From assembly GCA_910580155.1 (NCBI GenBank), contig CAJTWX010000037.1:1-15185 (forward strand): 15,185 nt of DNA, given 5' to 3'. A program made the translations under genes and the position numbers. This DNA is from an uncultured Alphaproteobacteria bacterium. GTDB lineage: Bacteria; Pseudomonadota; Alphaproteobacteria; RF32; CAG-239. Every line of letters starts with the position of its first letter. The first letter of the stretch is position 1. Positions 6,630-14,844 of this stretch are shown here, piece after piece. The notes under the pieces are model-generated. The model ran no database searches, was not told the DNA's origin, and saw only the letters and a list, made by a program, of their open reading frames with translations.

Positions 6630-7401
6630 AAACAAGCACTCCCCTGCCCTTTTTTTGCAAAATGTTATTAAGCAATTTGATAAAATTACGGCCGTCAGCA
6701 ATATTTCTTTTTCTGCTCATAAAGGAGAGATTATTGCGTTGCTTGGCCCTAACGGCGCCGGAAAATCTACACTAATGAATATGATTGCCGGTTTTTTATC
6801 ACCAACAAGCGGAACAATTTTGGTTAAAGGGAACGATGTTGCTTCCAATGATTTAGTTACTAAAAAAGATATCGGTTTTTTGCCTGAAGGCGCACCAATG
6901 TATGCCGATATGAGTGTTAAGTTGTTTTTGAAATATATTATTGAGCTAAAACTAAAAACACCGGATGTTCATTGCAGAGAGCCTAAAAAATTTTATAAAA
7001 AAGAGCTTGAACGTATTATGAATATTGCGAAAATCAACGATGTTGCAGAGCAGAAAATAGAAACATTGTCAAAAGGTTATTTGCGTCGGGTCGGATTTGC
7101 ACAGAGCATTATCGGGAATCCTCCGATTTTATTACTAGACGAACCAACTGATGGGCTTGATCCTAATCAAAAAGAACATATACGCGATCTTATTGCCGAG
7201 ATGGGGAAAGACAAAACGATTGTTATTTCAACACATCTTTTGGATGAAGCCGAAACAATGGCAACAAGGATTATTTTAGTCAATCACGGCAAGATAGTGG
7301 TTGACGGTACCTTAAAAGATATTCTGGCGCAAACTCGAAAAAACACTCTTGAAGAGGCGTTTAAAACGCTTACTCAAGCACGGGAGAACACTGATGAATA
7401 G
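6616..7401 (+). CDS. ABC transporter ATPase, GldA/NosF-like
   Basis: A 261-aa ABC ATPase that would energise the membrane fusion protein encoded next. Motifs are Walker A GPNGAGKST (44-52), GFLPEGAPMY (88-97) where the Q-loop position carries Glu as in many GldA/CcmA-type exporters, signature LSKGY (151-155), Walker B ILLLDE (171-176) followed by PTDGLDP, and H-loop H207 in ISTHLLDEAE. A charged insertion (about 115-130) is longer than usual. The C-terminal tail ends in EEAFKTLTQ, typical of ABC-2 exporter ATPases. The ATG at 6616 has GGAGG at 6603-6607, within the end of the AnmK-like gene. Its last 8 bases overlap the next start. The partner makes the Gld-type assignment likely; the substrate is unknown. 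Confidence 0.9.
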   Translation: MTQTENKHSPALFLQNVIKQFDKITAVSNISFSAHKGEIIALLGPNGAGKSTLMNMIAGFLSPTSGTILVKGNDVASNDLVTKKDIGFLPEGAPMYADMSVKLFLKYIIELKLKTPDVHCREPKKFYKKELERIMNIAKINDVAEQKIETLSKGYLRRVGFAQSIIGNPPILLLDEPTDGLDPNQKEHIRDLIAEMGKDKTIVISTHLLDEAETMATRIILVNHGKIVVDGTLKDILAQTRKNTLEEAFKTLTQARENTDE

Positions 7402-10400
7402 CCTTAAAACTGTTATTAAATATGAGCTTATCAGATATTTTTTATCACCGTTAGCATACGTTTATTTAGTCGGTTTTTTAATTTTAAGCGGTTCACTGGC
7501 TATTTACTTCGGAAATTTTTTTATGGATGGCAATGCCACCTTATGGGGATTGTTTGATTATCAGCCGTGGATATATTTACTCTTTATTCCGGGAATTTCT
7601 ATGCGTTCGTGGGCTGAAGAGTTTCATTCCAAAAGTATTGTACAGACATTGACGGCTCCTATATCAATAACAGATTTAGTATGGGGAAAATTTTTTGCTG
7701 CCTGGCTTTTTGCCATTATTGCCATATTCCTTACATTTCCTTTTTGGATTACGGTTAATATTTTGGGAAGTCCTGATAATGGTGTTATTGTTATCAGCTA
7801 TCTGGGGTGTTTTATATTAGCCGGTGCGATGCTTGCTATTTCGCAAACAATGTCTTCTTTAACCAAAAATCCGATTATTGCCTTAGTTGCCGCAGTATTT
7901 GTTAATTTGCTGTTTTTTTGGAGCGGATTTGAATATGTTTTGTTTTGGGCGCGCTCATTATTCAGTGATGTAATTGTAGATACGATTATTTCTTTCAGTT
8001 TTCTTACGCACTTTGCTTCTTTAAGCCGCGGGCTTGTTGAATTGCGTGATATTATCTTTTTCGGTTCTCTTATTATCTTTTTCAATCTTTTGACAATCAT
8101 TATTATCAGCCTAAGAACAAAAGGCACCGCTGGCCTCATTTCCTCTTCAAATGTTAAACACAGTATTGTTGTGATTGTGTTATTATTTATCGGATTTTTC
8201 AGCTTAAATATTATTGCAAACAATATCTTCCGCCAATTTAATTATGATTTTACCGAAGAAAAGTATTTAAGCCTAACGAAAAATACTAAAAATATTTTGC
8301 GGAAAATCGAACATCCGATTATTGCCAGACTTTATTATTCACCGATTTTAGAAAGAAGAAATCCGCAAATCAGACAAGCATACGAACAGGTTAAGCTGCT
8401 TTTAAAACAATATAAAGCCTACAGCCACGGCAAATTTGATTATCGTGTTTATAATCCGCAATTTTTAGATAAAACCGAAGATAAAGCTCTGGCTGATGGT
8501 ATTCAGCCCATCCCTTTGATTGATATTAACCAAAATGCTTTGTTTGGTATAAGTTTTTCGAACACATTAACGCAAAAAGAAATTATTCCTTTTATTTCTA
8601 TAGAGCGCCTGCCCTATTTAGAGCAAGACTTAACAACCAGCATTTACAAGATGGAGCATAAGAAAAAAACACTGGGGCTGATGAGCTCTTTGCCGGTTTT
8701 AGGCGGAAGGCTGAATGATGTTTCAATTAAAAAATGGGAAATTATCAATCAAATAAGCCAATTATACGATATTCATCTGATTAAAGAACCTAAAGATTTG
8801 GATATTGTATACGATGTTTTTATGTTAATTCATCCGCAAAAATTAGAAATTGATGTTATTGAAAAAATAAAGAAACAACAAAAGGTTTTATTATTACTGG
8901 ATGTTTTTGACGATGCTGCACGCTTGTATTCGCCTGAAGGCAGCAGTGGAAAATCTTCAGCCCTCTTCGAACTTGCCGATTACTGGGGAATTGACTTTTT
9001 TAATGGCAATGTTGCAGCAGACTTTGACAATTCTATTACAGTTGATGAAACAATAAACTACAAAAATAATCCTTCTTTTACCCAAGATTTACTGCAATTT
9101 AAAGTTACAAAAAATGAACTGAATGCAAATCACCGCATTACTTATAAACTGGATAATATACTCTTTTCTTCGGCCTCAATGGTTATGCCGAAAAAAGGTG
9201 CTAATGTTTTGTATTCTCCCCTTATTGAAACGAGCGCGAATTCACAGCTGATGGATGTGGAACTTGCAAAAAAGAACGCAACGCCACGGGAAATTTTAGA
9301 AAAGTTTTCTTCACAAAATTATACCATTTTTGTTGCCGCAGAGTTTTTGAGCAATAATCCTTTGCAGCCGTTTGATGTAATTGCCGTGGCAGATACAGAC
9401 TTTATATATGATGACTTTTGGGCAAGAAAACAACATTTCTTAGACTCGACATCATATATCCCGATTTTTGATAATGCCAATTTTATCTTAAACGCACTTG
9501 ATTACTTGACTGAAAATGATGACCTTATCAGTTTGCGCGGAAAAAGCATTAAGCGTCGTCCTTTATACAAAATAGAGAATATGCGTAAAACAAATACCTA
9601 TCGCTATAAACTGAAAGAAAATGATATTTTTCACGCTATAAACGGTGCTAAAGAATCGATAAATGAAATTATTGCTAAGAAAAACTTTGAAGAACGCAGC
9701 TCTTTTAGTTCCGATGAGCTAGCAATTATCGGAAAGATACGGGCTGAAATTAACAGTTTACGGCAAAGTTTAAGTGATTTGCGCACAAATGCCAATGATA
9801 ATATTACAAAACTGGAAATTAAAGTTAAGTTTTTCAATATTTATTTTATCGCTCTGCTGCTGGTTCTTTTAGCTTTAATCTGGTATTTTCACCAAAAGAA
9901 ATGGCACTTGCTTTCTGTGAAAAATTCATTTGTTTTTGATAAAAAACTACTCAATTTATTTGTTGGAATTCTGGTGCTTGCAGGTATTGCCGGTGCCAGT
10001 GTTTACCTTGACAATAAAAACACAATTTCTGAATATGAAGATATTCCGGTTTTAAAAAACTTTAAAAACACTGTTAAACAAATTCAATCCATTCAACTTA
10101 AAAACAGTATGGAAACACTGACATTTGCTCTTAAAGACGATATTTGGGTATTGGAGGAATATCCGGATTTGCCTGTTTATCAGGAACGTATTCGCAGCTT
10201 TTTAGTTTCTCTTAATAATATGACATATTACGAGAAAAAATCTGATAAAGCCGAAGATTTGAAATATTTTGGATTTTCACCACTTACAAATAAAAATTCG
10301 CCCACAATTCAGGTTACTCTAAGCGATAGTCAAAATAAGGTTTTAGAGCAGTTTGATATCGGCTGGTTTAATCTTGATTTGGGAAGAGGAGCAAAAGCAG

Positions 10401-10843
10401 CTTATTTGAAATTCAGCAATCAATTTCAAGTATGGCTTGTAGATGTTGATTTTTATGACTTATCTATTAACAAAGACGATTGGACTTATAGTTCATTATG
10501 GAATCTTCGTTTTGGCAGATTTATTGAATATAATGGTATTCGCGAGGATGTAAACGTTATGACTTTAGTTAAAAATCTGCTTAATACAAAAATTCTTGCG
10601 GTTTTTTCGGATATTACTGCTGAAAAAGTATTTTCCATAACAGCCCAAATAGAAAATAATAACGAAATTGAGTTGGAATTTTATAAAAATTCTGATAATA
10701 AATATTTTGCAAAGTATTATTTCATAAAAAAACCTAAGGGAAAACACTTAGAATTTTTTGAACAATATATTAAAGGAAAATATTTGGAAATATCGAAAGA
10801 AAATTGGGAAAAAATAAAAGATGACATTAACCGAAAAAAATAA
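7394..10843 (+). CDS. GldF-GldG-DUF4340-type triple fusion, ABC-2 exporter membrane protein
   Basis: A 1149-aa protein joining parts that are usually separate. Residues 1-241 are an ABC-2 permease like GldF/NosY, with about six membrane helices and the conserved MRSWAEEFHSKSIVQTLTAP (70-89). Residues 257-275 are a membrane anchor, followed by a large extracytoplasmic GldG/ABC_transp_aux-like region (about 276-812) opening with YLSLTKNTKNILRKIEHPI, and a closing helix at 814-831. A further helix (853-871) leads into a DUF4340-like domain (about 872-1135, with DDIWVLEEYPDLPVY, WSL-type TYSSLWNLRFGRF and GFSPLT). It pairs with the upstream ATPase and probably exports or extracts an envelope component. 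GldAFG is named for Bacteroidetes gliding, but homologues are widespread in non-gliders. I chose the ATG at 7394, preceded by GGGAG (7382-7386); an in-frame start at 7349 lies deep inside the ATPase gene. No frameshift is seen. Confidence 0.85.
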   Translation: MNSLKTVIKYELIRYFLSPLAYVYLVGFLILSGSLAIYFGNFFMDGNATLWGLFDYQPWIYLLFIPGISMRSWAEEFHSKSIVQTLTAPISITDLVWGKFFAAWLFAIIAIFLTFPFWITVNILGSPDNGVIVISYLGCFILAGAMLAISQTMSSLTKNPIIALVAAVFVNLLFFWSGFEYVLFWARSLFSDVIVDTIISFSFLTHFASLSRGLVELRDIIFFGSLIIFFNLLTIIIISLRTKGTAGLISSSNVKHSIVVIVLLFIGFFSLNIIANNIFRQFNYDFTEEKYLSLTKNTKNILRKIEHPIIARLYYSPILERRNPQIRQAYEQVKLLLKQYKAYSHGKFDYRVYNPQFLDKTEDKALADGIQPIPLIDINQNALFGISFSNTLTQKEIIPFISIERLPYLEQDLTTSIYKMEHKKKTLGLMSSLPVLGGRLNDVSIKKWEIINQISQLYDIHLIKEPKDLDIVYDVFMLIHPQKLEIDVIEKIKKQQKVLLLLDVFDDAARLYSPEGSSGKSSALFELADYWGIDFFNGNVAADFDNSITVDETINYKNNPSFTQDLLQFKVTKNELNANHRITYKLDNILFSSASMVMPKKGANVLYSPLIETSANSQLMDVELAKKNATPREILEKFSSQNYTIFVAAEFLSNNPLQPFDVIAVADTDFIYDDFWARKQHFLDSTSYIPIFDNANFILNALDYLTENDDLISLRGKSIKRRPLYKIENMRKTNTYRYKLKENDIFHAINGAKESINEIIAKKNFEERSSFSSDELAIIGKIRAEINSLRQSLSDLRTNANDNITKLEIKVKFFNIYFIALLLVLLALIWYFHQKKWHLLSVKNSFVFDKKLLNLFVGILVLAGIAGASVYLDNKNTISEYEDIPVLKNFKNTVKQIQSIQLKNSMETLTFALKDDIWVLEEYPDLPVYQERIRSFLVSLNNMTYYEKKSDKAEDLKYFGFSPLTNKNSPTIQVTLSDSQNKVLEQFDIGWFNLDLGRGAKAAYLKFSNQFQVWLVDVDFYDLSINKDDWTYSSLWNLRFGRFIEYNGIREDVNVMTLVKNLLNTKILAVFSDITAEKVFSITAQIENNNEIELEFYKNSDNKYFAKYYFIKKPKGKHLEFFEQYIKGKYLEISKENWEKIKDDINRKK

Positions 10844-11747
10844 CCGCTTAAAAAAATATGCAGCTATTGCGAGCGTATTTCTTGCTTGTTTGCTGATTAT
10901 TTTAAAATTGGCTGCTTTCTTTAAGACCGATTCTCTTGCTGTCTTTTCATCTTTGGTGGACAGTTTGACAGATTTGTTTGCTTCTGCTGTATCTTTTGCG
11001 GCAATTTATTTTGCCACAAAACCTGCTTCACAAAGCCATCGGTACGGTTATGGGAAATCAGAAGCTCTTAGCGCCTTATTACAGGCTGTTTTTGTAGCGG
11101 CATCTGGTGTTTTTGTTATTTTTGACGGAATTAAAAGGGTTATTCACCCTGTAGAAATTACACAAACATCTCTTGGTATTTGGATTATGTTGTTTAGTAT
11201 TTTTGCTACGGCTTTGTTAGTTTCTTATCAGTCTTATGTTGCAAAAAAGACCAACTCACTGGCTATTAAAGCCGATATGGCGCATTATACTGTCGATTTT
11301 CTAACTAATTCTTCTGTTGTTATATCGCTGTTTATGATACATTTTTTCGGGTTTGTTTATTTTGATATTCTTACGGCTTTGTTTATTTCCTGCTATTTGC
11401 TTTATAATGCTTATCAACTGGCAAAAGAATCTATTGAGCAGATTACTGATAAAGAACTGGGTACGGAAATTCGGGAGCAGATAAAAGATATTGTAAAAAG
11501 CAGTAAAGGAATACACGGAATGCACGATTTTCGTACGCGCAGCTTAGGTGATATTTACTACTTTGAGTTTCACATTGAACTTGATGGAACTATTTCATTA
11601 AGTAAAGCACACGAGCTGACTGAAGGAGTGGAACAAAAGATCCTTGAAGTCTACCCAAACAGTCAAATTCTTATCCATCAAGATCCGCTCGGCGTGCGGG
11701 AAAACCGGCTGGACTATATGCTAGACGGTGCGTGCAAACTGGACTAA
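10821..11747 (+). CDS. fieF: Cation diffusion facilitator (FieF/YiiP-like)
   Basis: A 308-aa metal/proton antiporter of the CDF family, exporting divalent metals such as Zn2+, Fe2+ or Mn2+ from the cytoplasm. The transport site is complete: D47 and D51 in SLVDSLTDL, and H155 and D159 in ADMAHYTVDF, the DD-HD arrangement of FieF-like members. HRYGYGKSEAL (73-83) matches the family's HRFGHGKAE. The cytoplasmic domain after about 210 holds the usual metal-binding residues (H232, H235/D236, H251, H264, H286, D288). Six membrane helices fit the first 200 residues. The ATG at 10821 overlaps the preceding gene by 23 bases with only a weak GGGAA upstream (10806-10810), so translation is probably coupled. 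Its stop overlaps the rlmN stop on the other strand. The exact metal cannot be read from sequence. Confidence 0.93.
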   Translation: MTLTEKNNRLKKYAAIASVFLACLLIILKLAAFFKTDSLAVFSSLVDSLTDLFASAVSFAAIYFATKPASQSHRYGYGKSEALSALLQAVFVAASGVFVIFDGIKRVIHPVEITQTSLGIWIMLFSIFATALLVSYQSYVAKKTNSLAIKADMAHYTVDFLTNSSVVISLFMIHFFGFVYFDILTALFISCYLLYNAYQLAKESIEQITDKELGTEIREQIKDIVKSSKGIHGMHDFRTRSLGDIYYFEFHIELDGTISLSKAHELTEGVEQKILEVYPNSQILIHQDPLGVRENRLDYMLDGACKLD

Positions 11748-12811
11748 GCTTGAGTTTTTTTAGATTTTAATTGTCCGCAAGCAGCTAAAATATCCTGTCC
11801 ACGGGCAACCCTGACCGGTGCTGCGAATCCGGCTTCATCCAGCGCTTTAGAAAAAGCCTCTACAGTTTTTTTATCACTTGGAGCAAACCCACACCCCGGC
11901 CACGGATTAAACGGTATTAAATTAAATAATGCTCTTAATCTATATTTTTTGAGCAGATTAATCAGTTCTTTTGCGTGGTCAAGACTGTCGTTAATTCCTT
12001 TAAGAAGCAAATATTCAAAAGTAATATACCTACTGTGTTCGCCTTTTTGATATTCAGCGCAGGCTTTCATTATTTCTTCAATACGAAATTTATCATTTAT
12101 AGGCATTATCTGTGAGCGAATCGCATTATTCGGAGCGTGTAAAGATACGGCTAAACGAACACCTGTGCGCTGCATTGCTTCCACAATTCGCGGTGCAATA
12201 CCGGAAGTGGACATTGTTACCCTGCGGCGCGAAAGGGCTATTCCCTCGTTGTCGGTAATGATATTTAAGGCTTTTACAACATTATCCAGATTATTTAGCG
12301 GTTCCCCCATTCCCATTACAACAATATTGGAAAGATAACGGATCTCATCAGTCGGACTGGGCCATTCGCCATACGCATCACGAGCAACCATAAACTGCCC
12401 GATGATTTCTCCGACAGTTAAATTACGCGTAAATTTCTGGCTTCCGGTGTGGCAAAAGCGACATCCCATTGCACAGCCTACCTGAGTGGAAATACAAACG
12501 GCACCCCTGTCTTTTTCGGGAATATAAACCATTTCTACACGTTCGCCATCTTTGAACTCAAGAAGCCATTTGTGTGTTTTATCTATTGAAATTTGCTCGG
12601 CAACAATTTTCGGGCGCGTGATTGTAAATGTTTCTTGTAATTTTTGCCGTAAAGACAATGATAAATTACTCATTTCATTAAAATCCGTTACGCCGCGGAA
12701 ATATATCCATTGCCATAATTGTTTGGCGCGAAAAGACTTTTCTCCGATTTTTAAAATTTCGGCTGTAAGTTCGTCTTTGCTTAAATCTGTAAGTTCTATT
12801 TTTTCTGTCAT
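11744..12811 (-). CDS. rlmN: RlmN, 23S rRNA/tRNA adenine C2-methyltransferase
   Basis: A 355-aa radical-SAM enzyme that makes 2-methyladenosine at A2503 of 23S rRNA and A37 of some tRNAs. The [4Fe-4S] cluster cysteines are C113, C117 and C120 in VGCAMGCRFCHTG. GMGEP (167-171) is the SAM-binding glycine-rich motif, and C345 in GQDILAACGQL is the methyl-carrying cysteine. FNLIPFNPWPG (296-306) is the usual RlmN segment. I chose the ATG at 12811, giving the start MTEKIELTDLSKDEL typical of the family. The longer TTG-initiated frame from 12913 would add 34 residues encoded within the upstream ialB-like gene and is rejected. It starts one base after that gene's stop, with no clear Shine-Dalgarno, suggesting coupling. 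It converges with the CDF gene; their stops overlap by 4 bases. Confidence 0.96.
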   Translation of the reverse strand: MTEKIELTDLSKDELTAEILKIGEKSFRAKQLWQWIYFRGVTDFNEMSNLSLSLRQKLQETFTITRPKIVAEQISIDKTHKWLLEFKDGERVEMVYIPEKDRGAVCISTQVGCAMGCRFCHTGSQKFTRNLTVGEIIGQFMVARDAYGEWPSPTDEIRYLSNIVVMGMGEPLNNLDNVVKALNIITDNEGIALSRRRVTMSTSGIAPRIVEAMQRTGVRLAVSLHAPNNAIRSQIMPINDKFRIEEIMKACAEYQKGEHSRYITFEYLLLKGINDSLDHAKELINLLKKYRLRALFNLIPFNPWPGCGFAPSDKKTVEAFSKALDEAGFAAPVRVARGQDILAACGQLKSKKTQA

Positions 12812-12812
12812 T

Positions 12813-13319
12813 TTATTTACATTTTGCGCTGATTGCCCGATATGCACCGCTGAAACCGGCCAGAGAATATGTGTCTTTAGTTTTTGTACCGCGAGATGAT
12901 GTTCCTTCCACAATCATACGCTGCCCTCTTTTCATTGCTTCAACAAGTTTTTTATCTGTTGTACTGTCTGGTGCCCACGCATTATCGCCGCTTGTAAACA
13001 AATTATTGAATGTAGTCGTACCTATTTTAACAACAACATTGGAATTGCTCTTGTAGTTATAGCCAGCGACAAAATTAACAACATTATAGCTTTTATCAGC
13101 CGGACGATGGGTCACTACGGCATAAATTTCACCACGAACTTTATATTTTCCCTCGTCTTTTTTAGGGGTGGATGCCATATAACATACGGTATTTTTACCA
13201 TCTTTATAAGAATAAGCAGTCCAATCGCCATACTCCCCTATTTCTGTTGGCATACCTGCCGCGTATATGGGGGAAGCTATTAAGGCTGTTAACAAGAAAC
13301 TTACATACTTAATCATCAT
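12813..13319 (-). CDS. Invasion-associated locus B (IalB) family secreted protein
   Basis: A 168-aa exported protein of the IalB family (COG5342), common in alphaproteobacteria and first described in Bartonella erythrocyte invasion; in most species its role is unknown. An N-terminal signal peptide is clear: MMIKYVSFLLTALIASPIYA, with probable cleavage after the AXA-like IYA. The mature part has GEYGDWTAYSY, then VCYMASTPKKDEGKYKVRG, THRPADKSYNVVNFVAGYNY, FTSGDNAWAPD and VEGTSSRGTKTKDTYSLAGF, all family landmarks. Two cysteines (near the start of the mature domain and in the final AKCK) may form a disulfide. I chose the ATG at 13319 because AGGA (13325-13328 on the - strand) lies 5 bases before it; an ATG at 13340 adds 7 residues but has no ribosome site. 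It is followed directly by rlmN. Confidence 0.9.
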   Translation of the reverse strand: MMIKYVSFLLTALIASPIYAAGMPTEIGEYGDWTAYSYKDGKNTVCYMASTPKKDEGKYKVRGEIYAVVTHRPADKSYNVVNFVAGYNYKSNSNVVVKIGTTTFNNLFTSGDNAWAPDSTTDKKLVEAMKRGQRMIVEGTSSRGTKTKDTYSLAGFSGAYRAISAKCK

Positions 13320-13341
13320 ATCAATCCTAAAATATTTCATT

Positions 13342-13371
13342 TTGTTATAGTATAATTAAGACATTTATAAT
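13342..13371 (+). promoter_or_regulatory. Candidate promoter of cca
   Basis: TTGTTA (13342-13347) and a perfect TATAAT (13366-13371) are separated by 18 bases, 44 bases upstream of the cca ATG. The region is divergent to the ialB-like gene, whose own promoter probably overlaps it (TATACT on the - strand nearby). This is a motif match only. Confidence 0.4.
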
Positions 13372-13415
13372 AAACCATTAACAAGTTTGATAAATCACAA
13401 GAAAATGAGGAAAAA

Positions 13416-14639
13416 ATGTTTCATCCCGATTATATTACTCCGCAAAAACTTATTAACAGCAACAACGATATTCTTCAACTTTTCAGGCTTGTTGAAAAAC
13501 ACGGCGGCGTATTGCGCTTTGTTGGAGGTGCAGTTCGTGATGCTATTGCCGGTTTTAATCGCAAAGATATTGACTTGGTAACAGATTTATCTCCTTCGGA
13601 GTTTTCTGATATGTGTGATGATGAAGGATTAAGATGTGTTCCTATCGGAATCCAATTTTTTACAATGGGTGTGATGATTAACAGCAGTTTTTTTAAGGTT
13701 ACATCTCTTTCGACAGAGGAAGAAAACAATAAAGACGAATGGAAAGCTGATGCGGCAAGACGAGATTTGACCATCAATGCCGTATATGCAGATGAAAAAG
13801 GAAATGTTTTTGACTATTATAATGGCATCAGCGACTTAGAAAACGGCATTATTAAATTTATCGGAACACCACAGGAGACGATTGAAGCTGACTATATCCG
13901 AATTATGCGCTTTTTTAGATTCTGTGCCTTATTCGGCCAAAAAATTGATAAAAAATCGCTTAACGCCTGTATAGAAAATAAAACATTACTACGTAAAATT
14001 TCTGTCGATAAAATTAAAGAAGAGTTATTTAAAATTCTTATGGCGCCGTATGCCGTGCAGACTTTGCAAATTATTTTTGAAAACGGTATTTTGGATTTTT
14101 TAATTGCACCGCCAAAAGATATTAACAATTTAGCTAAATTAGATAATCTGATAAAATTTTTAGGTATTGAAAAAAGCATTATCCGACGAATCTATGTTAT
14201 GTTTGAACCAGACAGCAGGCGTGCCGGACGGCTTGCTGATATTTTTCATTTAAATAAAGAACAAAAAGATTATTTGCTGGCTTTAAGCAATGCTAAATTA
14301 ACGCTCAGAAACTTTAAAGACAGTGTTTCAATCAATAAAGCGATTTATCAATATGGTAAAGAAATATGTAAGGATAAGTGGCTTTGTCTGAATTTGGATA
14401 ATGAAGACAAAGAAACAGTCAGACAAACTTTAAATACACTGGATTCGGTTATAACACCTGTATTTCCACTCAATGGTAAAGACTTTATCAAAATTGGGGC
14501 AGATACGAAATTTATCGGATTATATCTGGATGTTTTAAAAAAGGAATGGTTTGAAAGCGGGTGTTGCAGTTCTAAAGATGAATTACTTTTAAAGTATCAG
14601 GAAATTTTTAATGACTATGAATCGTCATTGATAATATAA
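13416..14639 (+). CDS. cca: CCA tRNA nucleotidyltransferase / poly(A) polymerase family
   Basis: A 407-aa class II nucleotidyltransferase that most likely adds or repairs the 3' CCA of tRNAs. The head domain has RFVGGAVRDAIAG (34-46) and the metal-binding D51 and D53 in KDIDLVTD, then ARRDLTINAVY (114-124), the family's RRDFTINA ATP/CTP-selection motif with F changed to L, and a YIRIMRFFRF segment. The rest is the usual helical neck, body and tail. Length and motif order match the alphaproteobacterial CCA enzyme; poly(A) polymerases share these motifs and cannot be fully excluded. The ATG at 13416 follows GAGG (13407-13410). No gene is packed behind it; a hairpin lies about 140 bases downstream. 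Confidence 0.9.
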   Translation: MFHPDYITPQKLINSNNDILQLFRLVEKHGGVLRFVGGAVRDAIAGFNRKDIDLVTDLSPSEFSDMCDDEGLRCVPIGIQFFTMGVMINSSFFKVTSLSTEEENNKDEWKADAARRDLTINAVYADEKGNVFDYYNGISDLENGIIKFIGTPQETIEADYIRIMRFFRFCALFGQKIDKKSLNACIENKTLLRKISVDKIKEELFKILMAPYAVQTLQIIFENGILDFLIAPPKDINNLAKLDNLIKFLGIEKSIIRRIYVMFEPDSRRAGRLADIFHLNKEQKDYLLALSNAKLTLRNFKDSVSINKAIYQYGKEICKDKWLCLNLDNEDKETVRQTLNTLDSVITPVFPLNGKDFIKIGADTKFIGLYLDVLKKEWFESGCCSSKDELLLKYQEIFNDYESSLII

Positions 14640-14753
14640 ATTTCCGAGCTTTTTATCAAATTTAAAATTATCTTTATAAAACAACCTCTTAACACAAGCC
14701 TTATTTTTTAACGCCAGAGTATGCATTTTTCGTTTTTCCAACAAGTCATACAC
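14625..14753 (-). other. Possible short ORF or gene remnant
   Basis: On the - strand a frame ends with TGA at 14625-14627 and reads DLLEKRKMHTLALKNKACVK and onward in plausible Lys-rich protein. Possible starts are GTG at 14753 (42 aa) or ATG at 14726 (33 aa); neither has a well-spaced ribosome site, and the frame overlaps the last 15 bases of cca. It could be a decayed gene end, a small peptide, or chance in AT-rich DNA. I recognise no family. Confidence 0.2.
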
Positions 14754-14780
14754 AAGAACGCTTTTATCCTCTATAAACAA

Positions 14781-14817
14781 AAAAAATATGCCTTATTTTA
14801 AATTTGGCATATTTTTT
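14781..14817. terminator. Bidirectional hairpin terminator between cca and parB
   Basis: A perfect 12-bp stem (AAAAAATATGCC at 14781-14792 with GGCATATTTTTT at 14806-14817) and a 13-base loop, with T-runs on both strands. It is 27 bases beyond the parB stop on - and about 140 bases beyond the cca stop on +. The stem is AT-rich with only three GC pairs, so strength is moderate. Confidence 0.75.
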
Positions 14818-14844
14818 AATTTTTACGCTTTAAATTTAGTGCAA

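Noticed and set aside
7349..7393. Upstream start for the Gld-type fusion protein
   Set aside because: It overlaps the ABC ATPase gene by about 50 bases and gives a basic, unrelated leader; the ATG at 7394 has GGGAG at proper distance and begins just before the first permease helix.
7798..8223. 141-aa frame on the - strand inside the permease fusion
   Set aside because: It is antisense to coding sequence for membrane helices and the GldG-like anchor and shows no recognisable motifs.
12812..12913. N-terminal extension of RlmN from a TTG at 12913
   Set aside because: The extra 34 residues lie in the ialB-like coding sequence in another frame, do not resemble RlmN, and the ATG at 12811 gives the normal family start.
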